Assembly (NCBI GenBank): GCA_009785715.1
Contig: WQVT01000116.1
Coordinates: 1-7,246 of the forward strand
From: Acidimicrobiaceae bacterium
GTDB lineage: Bacteria > Actinomycetota > Acidimicrobiia > Acidimicrobiales > Palsa-688
Length of the DNA stretch: 7,246 bases
Direction of reading: 5' to 3'
Part shown: one piece after another, positions 1 to 5,505 of the stretch
How positions within the stretch are numbered: position 1 is the stretch's first letter
How the letters are laid out: every line of letters starts with the position of its first letter
Translations under genes and position numbers: made by a program
Notes under the pieces: generated by a model
What the model was told of the DNA's origin: nothing
Databases searched by the model: none
Seen by the model: the letters and a program-made list of their open reading frames with translations, nothing else

Positions 1-60
1 CCGACCCGACACCGTCGTAGCGGGGAGGACGTCCCCGTCACAGAAGTCCCCCCCTTCGCA

Positions 61-1422
61 TTGGGCGAGGAGCTCGCCGCCGCCGGGGGCGGTACGGATG
101 CACCGCCGGGTGGCTATTCGGCGCGTTTGGAGCGCACGCGGCGCCTGCCGGTGAGCGAGCGCCGCCGGCGGGTTGCGGGCGTGCTGGCCGGGACCACCGC
201 CGGATTCGCCGGCGCGGCCGCCATCTCGACGGCGGGGATGCTGTGGCTACTTGCCGGCTTCTCGGGAGTGCTGACCGTCACCTACTGCGTGGCGGCGGCC
301 TCGGTGGGCCGGCGTGCCGCACAACGCGAGCTCAACCGGGCGTTCCGGAGTCAGGCCCAGATCCGCCAGCTCGAGTGGGACGACGTCGATCCGAGCCTGA
401 GGCTCGCCGCCGAGCGCCCGATCGAGACGGAGCCGATCGAGACGGAGATGACCCGGTCCGAAGCGTTCCGGTTCCTGGTCGCCTATTTCGCCGCCTGGGC
501 GCTGACGCCGTTCGTGATTCTGATCCACCTGATCAGCGGCGACAGGGTCAACCTCGAGCGTTACGAGACGATCAGACGGCTGGTCCGCTTCCAGGGCTAC
601 TGGCGCTCGAAGTCGCTGCGCATGGCCGGCATTGCCGCGATCTCGACGGTGACGGTCGTCGGCGCCGCCGGCGGGAGCGCCTTCGCATCCTCCTATACCG
701 TCAAGGCCGGCGACGATCTGTGGCGGATCGCGCAGGCGAACCACACCACGGTCGCCCAGCTCGCCGCGCTCAACCACATCGCCAATCCGAACGTGATCAT
801 GGCCGGCCAGGTCCTGAACGTGACCGACCCGCCACCCACGACCTACCAGGTGAAGTGGGGTGACGACCTGACCAGGATCGCCGCCGCCCACGGGATGACG
901 GTGGCGGCGCTGGCCGCCGACAACGACCTCTCGAACCCGAACATGATCCTCGCCGGGTCGACCCTGTCGCTCGTGCCGACCGACCCGCCCCCGCCACCCC
1001 CGGCCCCCGCCCCCACCCCCGCCACCCAGACGGCGGCCTCCGTGCCGGGGCCCTCGGCAGGCGCCGTCGCCGTGCAGACGGCGCTCGCCCAGGTCGGAGT
1101 GCCCTACGTCTTCGGCGGGAACAGCCCCTCGTCGGGCTTCGACTGCTCGGGCCTGGTGCAGTTCGCCTGGGGGGCCGCGGGGGTGTCGATCCCCCACTAC
1201 AGTGTGTCCCAGTGGGATGACACCATGAGGATTTCGGCGGACGAGCTCGAGCCCGGGGATATCGTCTTTTACAATAACGGCGAGGGGGGCCCGCAGCCCG
1301 GCCATGAGGCGCTTTACATCGGGAACGGCCAGGTGGTGGCCTCGAACCATCCCGGGACGGCGGTGCAGGTGCAGTCGATCACCTGGGTCGGCCCGCCGAT
1401 GGGCTACGGCCGGGTCGGCTGA
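61..1422 (+). CDS. Membrane-anchored LysM-LysM-NlpC/P60 peptidoglycan endopeptidase
   Basis: This is probably a cell-wall hydrolase that cuts peptide stems of peptidoglycan at the outer face of the membrane. Numbered from the TTG at 61, two hydrophobic segments lie at about 38-58 and 61-82, a third at about 137-156, and a fourth, signal-peptide-like segment at about 188-211. Two LysM domains follow (about 212-254, starting YTVKAGDDLWRIA, and 262-305), then a proline-rich linker (about 308-335) and a C-terminal NlpC/P60 domain (about 335-453). The catalytic cysteine is Cys362 in FDCSGLVQF, the histidine is His415 in GHEALYIGNGQ, and Asn429-His430 supply the likely third polar residue. The fold and motifs are clear. 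The start is not: there is no good ribosome site, the frame is open to base 1, and GTG at 151 (before SERRRR) is an alternative. The multi-helix N-terminus is unusual, because most relatives have one signal peptide. Confidence 0.88.
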   Translation: MGEELAAAGGGTDAPPGGYSARLERTRRLPVSERRRRVAGVLAGTTAGFAGAAAISTAGMLWLLAGFSGVLTVTYCVAAASVGRRAAQRELNRAFRSQAQIRQLEWDDVDPSLRLAAERPIETEPIETEMTRSEAFRFLVAYFAAWALTPFVILIHLISGDRVNLERYETIRRLVRFQGYWRSKSLRMAGIAAISTVTVVGAAGGSAFASSYTVKAGDDLWRIAQANHTTVAQLAALNHIANPNVIMAGQVLNVTDPPPTTYQVKWGDDLTRIAAAHGMTVAALAADNDLSNPNMILAGSTLSLVPTDPPPPPPAPAPTPATQTAASVPGPSAGAVAVQTALAQVGVPYVFGGNSPSSGFDCSGLVQFAWGAAGVSIPHYSVSQWDDTMRISADELEPGDIVFYNNGEGGPQPGHEALYIGNGQVVASNHPGTAVQVQSITWVGPPMGYGRVG

Positions 1423-1447
1423 CCCTCACGCCGGGGGCCATCGGACG

Positions 1448-2653
1448 GTGTCGCCCGCCGGCCGCCGCCGCCCGTTCGTGGCCGGCGCGCTCGCACTCCT
1501 CGTGGGGCTCCTCGGCTGGTCGGGTGTCGCCACCGCCTCGGTTGCTCACCCTGCGTCGTCAGCTCGTGACTCGACGGACACGGTCACGGCGTTCGGCAAC
1601 CTGACCGGGACCGCCACGTTCCTCGACTGGGACACGGACACGCTCGCCGCATGGAAGGCCGCCGGCGTCAGCGTGGGACCGGCCGGCACGGCGCTCGCCG
1701 TCTCCGCCGGTGCCGGGTTGGAACTGCCGATCACCTCGGGTTATGTGGAGTCGCATTCGGACCTCCGGTTCAAGCCCAGCGACGTCCTCGGCTCGATCGA
1801 TCACTTCGGCTCCGGGCTCACCTTCGCCTCGTCCTCGACCTCGGTGACGGTGACCGATCTGGTCTTCGACCTCGGCGGGTCGATGGTGTACGCCACGATC
1901 GGCGGCACCGAGGACGTGCCTTTGTTCTCGCTGCAAGAGCGCGATCGAAAGGTGAAACGGTCGGGCCAGACCCTGGAAATCCAGGGGGCGGCCATGGACC
2001 TGACACCGACGGGGGCCGCCGCCCTCGACGCCATTTTCCACAACTCTGCGATCACGGCAAACACGGAATTGGCCGCGGTCACGATCGAGGCAAAGGGCCG
2101 GGTTTCCCGCTACAGCTACACCGGGCAGACCGTCGAGTACCCGCGGCTCTCCGGCATCGCCCTCTCCCTCACCTTTGCGACGCCGGCGCTCGCCGCATTC
2201 CACAGCGACGGGATCACGCCGAGCGCCGTCGGGAGCGCCAGCTACGACAGCGCCCTCGGCGACGTCAGCTTTCCGATCACGGGGGGAACGGCCGTCGTGC
2301 ATCCCGGCCAGCGCGGGCGCCCCGAGGGGCTCGCCGGGGTCGTGCTCGGGTGGGGGAACGGCCTCGTGCTCGGCGAGGGCTCGACGTCGGTGGCGATGAC
2401 GGACCTCACCTTCGTGCCCGCCACCTCCACGGTGTACGCCTCGGTGAACGGAGGGGCCGATGACGGCGCCCTGTTCGCCGTCAAGCGCCCCAAGCGGTCA
2501 CGCATCAGCCTGACGGGGGGCAATCTCGAGCTCCGGGGGGCGTACCTCGACCTGACCGCCGGCGGGGCGGCGATGCTCAACGGGGTGTTCCACACGACCG
2601 GGTTCGAGCGGGGCTTCGAGCTCGGCAAGCTGACGCTCGTGGCGAGCGGCTGA
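1448..2653 (+). CDS. Secreted two-repeat beta-rich protein of unknown function
   Basis: The predicted 401-residue exported protein starts at GTG 1448. An arginine-rich N-terminus (GRRRPF) and a hydrophobic stretch (VAGALALLVGLLGW) form a signal peptide, with likely cleavage near ATAS-VAH. The rest is two homologous domains, about residues 69-217 and 251-401. Both carry ELPIT/SFPIT, a G-rich GLTF/GLVL strand, TSVxxTDLxF, VYAxxxG, LFxxxxxxR, LDLTxxGAAxLxxxFH and a final xLTxxAxG. The alternating hydrophobic pattern suggests beta-sandwich folds. The layout loosely resembles HtaA-type surface domains, but I cannot confirm this. No sortase signal or lipobox is visible. The gene starts 25 bases after the NlpC/P60 gene stop, so co-transcription and an envelope role are likely. 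An in-frame ATG at 1304 lies inside the upstream peptidase gene and would put the signal peptide in mid-protein, so it was not used. Confidence 0.75.
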   Translation: MSPAGRRRPFVAGALALLVGLLGWSGVATASVAHPASSARDSTDTVTAFGNLTGTATFLDWDTDTLAAWKAAGVSVGPAGTALAVSAGAGLELPITSGYVESHSDLRFKPSDVLGSIDHFGSGLTFASSSTSVTVTDLVFDLGGSMVYATIGGTEDVPLFSLQERDRKVKRSGQTLEIQGAAMDLTPTGAAALDAIFHNSAITANTELAAVTIEAKGRVSRYSYTGQTVEYPRLSGIALSLTFATPALAAFHSDGITPSAVGSASYDSALGDVSFPITGGTAVVHPGQRGRPEGLAGVVLGWGNGLVLGEGSTSVAMTDLTFVPATSTVYASVNGGADDGALFAVKRPKRSRISLTGGNLELRGAYLDLTAGGAAMLNGVFHTTGFERGFELGKLTLVASG

Positions 2654-2657
2654 GGCC

Positions 2658-4055
2658 CTACTCCTCCCCGAGGATCCAGCGCCGGGGGGCAGCGAGGGCG
2701 CTGGCCTCGCTCGGGCCCCACGACCCCCGCGGGTAGATGACCGGGTCCGGCTTGTCGGCCAGCATCGCGCCGGCCACCTTCCACACGTGCTCGAGCCCGT
2801 CGGGGCGGGTGAAGAGCGACCGGTCGCCGACGAGCACGTCGTGCAGGAGGCGGGCGTAGGCCGGCAGGGAGGACGAGGTGGAGAGCGGCAGGGTGAACGT
2901 GACCGGTTCGAGGACCATCTGGGCGCCCGGCTGCTTGGCGACCATCGACAGGTTGATCTGCCCGTCGCCGGAGAGCTCGAAGCTCACGCTGCTGGCGAAG
3001 GTCGGCTGGTCCGGCAGGCCCGGCTCAGGGTCCTTGAAGACGACGGTGACCCGTTGGTGGCTCTCTGCCATCGCCTTGCCCGTACGGAGGAGGAACGGGA
3101 CGTCGCGCCAGCGGTCGTTGTCCACCCACAGGCGGGCGGCGACGAAGGTCTCGGTGCGTGAGTCGTCGGGGACGCCCTCGATCTCCCGGTAGCCCTCGTA
3201 CTGCCCGACGACGACCTCGTCCCGGGAGAGCGGCCGGAAGGCGCCGATCACCTTCTCCCGATAGGTCCCGATGCAGTCGGCGTCGAGGCTCTCGGGGGGC
3301 TCCATCGCCACCTCGGCGGCGAGCTGGAACAGGTGGGTGACGAGCATGTCCAGGATGGCGCCGGTGGCCTCGTAGAAGCTGGCTCGCATGGCCACGTCGA
3401 GGGTCTCGGGGACGTCGATCTGCACGCTTTCAATGTGGTTGCCGTCCCAGGCCCGGGCGAACAGTCCGTTGGCAAAACGCAGCACGTGGATCTGCTGCGT
3501 GGCCTCCTTCCCGAGGAAATGGTCGATGCGGTAGATCTGGGATTCCTCGAACGTGTCGTGCGCCACCCGGTTCAGGTCTTCGAAGGATTCGAGCGAGGTG
3601 CCGAACGGCTTCTCGTAGACGACGCGGGAGCCTTCCGCCAGCCCGTGGGTGCCGATCGCCTTGGTGAGCGAGCCGAAGGCGTTCGGGGGCACGGCGAAGT
3701 AGTGGATGAGCTGCGGCTTGCCCCCCAACTCCTCCTCGGCCTTCGCAAGGACGTCGAGGAGGCTACCGGGGTTGTCGTGGTTGAACCCCCCGCCGGCGAA
3801 GCGGATCCGCGACTTGACCTCGTCCCAGGGGCCCTCGGAGGGCTTCGGGCCGAACTCCTCGAGGCTCGTGCGGACCCGCTCGGCGAAGTTCTCGTGCGAG
3901 ACGTCGCCCCGACCGTTGCCGACCAGGAGCCACTTCTCGGGGAGGAGGCCGGCGATCGCCAGCCGGTAGAAGGCGGGGAGCACCAGCCGGTGGGCCAGGT
4001 CGCCGGTCCCTCCGTAGAGGACGAAGACGGTCGGCTTGAGGCGAGTGTCGGTCAT
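2658..4055 (-). CDS. zwf: Glucose-6-phosphate 1-dehydrogenase
   Basis: This cytosolic enzyme oxidises glucose-6-phosphate to 6-phosphogluconolactone with NAD(P)+, the first step of the oxidative pentose phosphate pathway. The 465-residue protein has a Rossmann motif GGTGDL (residues 15-20), and Arg49 sits where the family binds the NADP 2'-phosphate. It also has EKPFG (148-152), the signature RIDHFLGKE (176-184) with His179 and Lys183, Glu217, Asp236 and the likely catalytic base His241 in VTHLFQL. The length is slightly below the usual 480-510. The family's conserved lysine just after the dinucleotide motif (KRK in most members) is replaced by leucine: AHRLVLP at 21-27. The start is well supported: GAGGAG lies 7 bases before the ATG. 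The neighbours are not the usual gnd, pgl, opcA or transaldolase genes. The gene converges on the secreted-protein gene with 4 bases between stops. Confidence 0.95.
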   Translation of the reverse strand: MTDTRLKPTVFVLYGGTGDLAHRLVLPAFYRLAIAGLLPEKWLLVGNGRGDVSHENFAERVRTSLEEFGPKPSEGPWDEVKSRIRFAGGGFNHDNPGSLLDVLAKAEEELGGKPQLIHYFAVPPNAFGSLTKAIGTHGLAEGSRVVYEKPFGTSLESFEDLNRVAHDTFEESQIYRIDHFLGKEATQQIHVLRFANGLFARAWDGNHIESVQIDVPETLDVAMRASFYEATGAILDMLVTHLFQLAAEVAMEPPESLDADCIGTYREKVIGAFRPLSRDEVVVGQYEGYREIEGVPDDSRTETFVAARLWVDNDRWRDVPFLLRTGKAMAESHQRVTVVFKDPEPGLPDQPTFASSVSFELSGDGQINLSMVAKQPGAQMVLEPVTFTLPLSTSSSLPAYARLLHDVLVGDRSLFTRPDGLEHVWKVAGAMLADKPDPVIYPRGSWGPSEASALAAPRRWILGEE

Positions 4056-4062
4056 GCTCGTG

Positions 4063-4068
4063 CTCCTC
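4063..4068 (-). promoter_or_regulatory. Ribosome binding site of the glucose-6-phosphate dehydrogenase gene
   Basis: On the minus strand the sequence reads AAGAGGAGC, with the core GAGGAG ending 7 bases before the ATG at 4055-4053. It is the strongest Shine-Dalgarno match in the window and fixes the start of this gene. Confidence 0.85.
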
Positions 4069-4237
4069 TTGGTGCGCGTTGGTCAGAGGGTCGGGCAAAG
4101 GTCGCCGGATGTGGTCCTCGGGGGGCGAGCTTCACTGACCGTCAGGCTATGACGACCCGGACCGCTAGCCGGAACGAGTGCGCAACCGGGCTCAGGTGCA
4201 CCGGGCCGGCGAGTCCGGCCTCCTAAGCTCTGGGGCC
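4069..4237. other. Divergent intergenic region between zwf and the VC0807-like gene
   Basis: About 170 bases separate the two divergent genes and should carry both promoters. No gene is supported here. An open extension of the VC0807-like frame back to GTG 4178 contains rare-looking codons (CTA, TCT) and has only a weak GGAA before it. Visible elements are a short palindrome CTGAC-C-GTCAG at 4135-4145, a TAGCCT hexamer on the minus strand (4149-4144) that could be a -10 box for zwf, and a 6-bp stem GGCCGG/CCGGCC at 4204-4220. I found no convincing -35 box for either gene. Confidence 0.5.
4224..4229 (+). promoter_or_regulatory. Possible -10 element (TAAGCT) of the VC0807-like gene
   Basis: TAAGCT fits the actinobacterial TANNNT -10 pattern and ends 8 bases before the GTG at 4238, so a leaderless or nearly leaderless transcript is possible. 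The spacing is 1-2 bases longer than ideal and no -35 box is clear. The call is tentative. Confidence 0.3.
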
Positions 4238-4900
4238 GTGGGCGGCCCGGGCAGGACCATTGCGGTGCTCGCTGCGCGAGCCCTCCCGGCCCTCACGGTG
4301 GCCACGATCATCCCGCTCGGCCTGTTCTATCTCTGCCTGTTCCTGGGCTCGGTGGACATCGCGATCGTGGTCTCCGTGGCGTACGCCTACAGCGTCGGCT
4401 TCTGGCAGTACCGGCGCCGCCCGCGGATCTCGGGAATGCTGCTGATCACGATCTTCATGGTGACCGTGCGGGCGGCGGCGGCCGCCGCTTCGGGGAGCGC
4501 GTTCCTCTACTTCGCCATCCCCGTGGCCGAGACCGTGGGGTTCGGCCTCCTGTTCCTCGCCAGCCTGGCCAGCCGGGAGTGCCTGGTCGTGCGGCTGGCC
4601 CGGGACGTCGTCCCGCACGTCGCCGAGGACCTCGCCGAGCGGGCACGGCTGTGCAAGCTGCTCTCGTTGATCTGGGCGCTCACCTACATCGGGAGCGGGT
4701 TGACGACGCTCCTGTTGCTCCTCACCCAGCCGCTCCCCGTCTACCTGGGCGCCCATCAGCTCACCGGGTGGGCGTGGACCGGCCTCGGCATCGTCACGTC
4801 GCTGGTGGTCTGCCGCTGGCGGGCCCGCGGCCTGCTGGCGGCCCTGCACCGCCGCCCGCTGCCGAAGGCCGCCGGGCCGGTGGCCGCCCTCGCCCGTTAG
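4238..4900 (+). CDS. Six-helix integral membrane protein, VC0807-like
   Basis: From GTG 4238 the product has 220 residues. Predicted membrane helices lie at about 17-36, 39-57, 66-84, 89-110, 140-162 and 174-193, with basic loops (YRRRPR at 58-63, VVRLARD at 117-123) and a basic C-terminus. The pattern of helix pairs, and the segment where IPVAETVGFGLLFLASL leads into a charged VRLARD stretch, resemble the VC0807 family of membrane proteins, whose function is unknown. That assignment comes from pattern memory, not a search. The start is uncertain: GTG 4178 would add 20 residues with poor codon use, and GTG 4265 has a CAGGA ribosome site 8 bases upstream and would remove 9 residues. The gene diverges from zwf and converges on the small membrane protein gene across a hairpin-repeat region. 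No catalytic motif is visible. Confidence 0.75.
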   Translation: MGGPGRTIAVLAARALPALTVATIIPLGLFYLCLFLGSVDIAIVVSVAYAYSVGFWQYRRRPRISGMLLITIFMVTVRAAAAAASGSAFLYFAIPVAETVGFGLLFLASLASRECLVVRLARDVVPHVAEDLAERARLCKLLSLIWALTYIGSGLTTLLLLLTQPLPVYLGAHQLTGWAWTGLGIVTSLVVCRWRARGLLAALHRRPLPKAAGPVAALAR

Positions 4901-4920
4901 CGCCCGTCGACCGGGAGCCC

Positions 4921-4976
4921 AGGGCGCGATTCGGGTCGGGCGGGGGACACGATTCGCGCCCTGAGTCGGCGCCGCC
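4921..4976. repeat. Hairpin repeat, copy 1 of 2
   Basis: This 56-base unit begins with an inverted repeat. The left arm AGGGCGCGATTCG (4921-4933) and right arm CGATTCGCGCCCT (4950-4962) form a 9-bp stem, one T-T mismatch and 3 more pairs, around a 16-base G-rich loop ending GGGGGACA. A tail GAGTCGGCGCCGCC follows. It starts 20 bases after the stop of the VC0807-like gene. No T-run follows, so it is not a classical intrinsic terminator. It could be a REP-like element or a bidirectional transcript-end structure between convergent genes. Confidence 0.85.
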
Positions 4977-5024
4977 TCGTCCCCCCGCCGCCCCCCGCCG
5001 GCGGACCCGCGCACCCGAGCGTTC

Positions 5025-5080
5025 AGGGCGCGATCCGCGTCGGCTGGGGGACACGATTCGCGCCCTGAGTTGGCGCCGCC
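5025..5080. repeat. Hairpin repeat, copy 2 of 2
   Basis: This second copy matches copy 1 at 51 of 56 positions and lies 104 bases downstream in the same orientation. The 9-bp stem AGGGCGCGA/TCGCGCCCT (5025-5033 with 5058-5066) and the 16-base loop length are kept. Of the five differences, four fall in the inner stem and loop and one in the tail. The inner stem is weaker here (CCG against TCG). The unit ends 30 bases before the stop codon of the minus-strand small membrane protein gene. Confidence 0.85.
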
Positions 5081-5110
5081 CCGCCCCTGGACCCTCGCCT
5101 CGCCGCCGCT

Positions 5111-5437
5111 TCAGCGCCGGCGGTCCGATACCGCCCACGCCGCCCCGCCGGCGGCGGCCGACACGGCCAGCACCGAGGGCCACGCCCCGATCCGCTTCGC
5201 GAGGGGATGGGACAAGCCGAACGCGCCCAGGAAGACCAGCAACAGCCCGACGGCCCCCGGAGTCCCCACCCGCTCCTGCCAGCGACGGGTGCAGAGCGCG
5301 CCACCGATCGCCAGCACGACCCCGCCGAGCGGCCGGATCCGGGTGAAGCGGGCCGTCAGGTAACCGCCGATCAGGGACCCGGCGGCGACGGGGGCGGTGG
5401 GGACCGCGGTGGGGAGCGCAGTGGGGAACGGGGCCAT
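5111..5437 (-). CDS. Small four-helix membrane protein of unknown function
   Basis: The 108-residue protein has predicted membrane helices at about 11-28, 36-50, 60-75 and 85-103, short basic loops (ARFTRIR, TRRWQER, AKRIG) and a C-terminal DRRR. The stretch SHPLAKRIGAWPSVL (76-90) resembles small uncharacterised membrane proteins I recall from actinobacteria, but I know no function for them. The ATG at 5437 is supported by a TAGCGT -10 box exactly 6 bases upstream on the minus strand, which points to a leaderless transcript; no Shine-Dalgarno is present. The gene diverges from the hydrolase gene across 68 bases and converges on the VC0807-like gene. Several other frames are open here, as expected at this GC content. 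This frame is preferred because of its regular helix pattern and promoter. Confidence 0.7.
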   Translation of the reverse strand: MAPFPTALPTAVPTAPVAAGSLIGGYLTARFTRIRPLGGVVLAIGGALCTRRWQERVGTPGAVGLLLVFLGAFGLSHPLAKRIGAWPSVLAVSAAAGGAAWAVSDRRR

Positions 5438-5443
5438 GCCCCG

Positions 5444-5449
5444 ACGCTA
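5444..5449 (-). promoter_or_regulatory. Leaderless -10 promoter element (TAGCGT)
   Basis: On the minus strand TAGCGT is followed by 6 bases and then the ATG at 5437-5435. The last T therefore sits at -7 if transcription starts on the A of the start codon. This is the spacing known for leaderless actinobacterial promoters of the TANNNT type. No ribosome site competes with this reading. Confidence 0.6.
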
Positions 5450-5459
5450 ACCTGACCGC

Positions 5460-5488
5460 ACATTTCCGGACATTTCCACCAAAGGTGG
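5460..5488. promoter_or_regulatory. Candidate operator: ACATTTCC direct repeat plus a CCACC/GGTGG palindrome
   Basis: ACATTTCC occurs at 5460-5467 and again at 5470-5477, a period of 10 bases (about one helical turn). Next comes CCACC-AAA-GGTGG (5476-5488). All of this lies between the divergent starts at 5437 and 5506. It is AT-richer than its surroundings and covers the -35 region of the minus-strand promoter. The placement suggests a regulator binding site, but none is identified. Confidence 0.4.
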
Positions 5489-5491
5489 GCC

Positions 5492-5501
5492 GAGAAGGGG
5501 G
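5492..5501 (+). promoter_or_regulatory. Ribosome binding site of the hydrolase gene
   Basis: The purine run GAGAAGGGGG ends 4 bases before GTG 5506; its AGAAGG core ends 7 bases before. It supports GTG 5506 over the in-frame GTG at 5485, which would add seven residues (GREGGRV) and has no comparable site. Confidence 0.6.
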
Positions 5502-5505
5502 TCGC

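Noticed and set aside
247..1350. Minus-strand open frame (367 codons) opposite the NlpC/P60 gene
   Set aside because: It is antisense to a gene with LysM and NlpC/P60 motifs, and its Gly/Arg/His-rich composition is typical of a shadow.
1304..1447. Upstream ATG extension of the secreted-protein gene
   Set aside because: It overlaps the peptidase domain of the preceding gene and would bury the signal peptide; GTG 1448 directly precedes a normal signal sequence.
3333..4226. Long plus-strand open frame (297 codons) opposite the dehydrogenase gene
   Set aside because: It is antisense to a clear glucose-6-phosphate dehydrogenase. Its composition is that of a shadow frame in GC-rich DNA and it has no recognisable domain.
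4921..5080. The hairpin pair as a CRISPR array or as intrinsic terminators
   Set aside because: There are only two copies, the repeat is a long hairpin with conserved loop, and no cas gene is present. No T-run follows either hairpin, so classical intrinsic termination is not supported.
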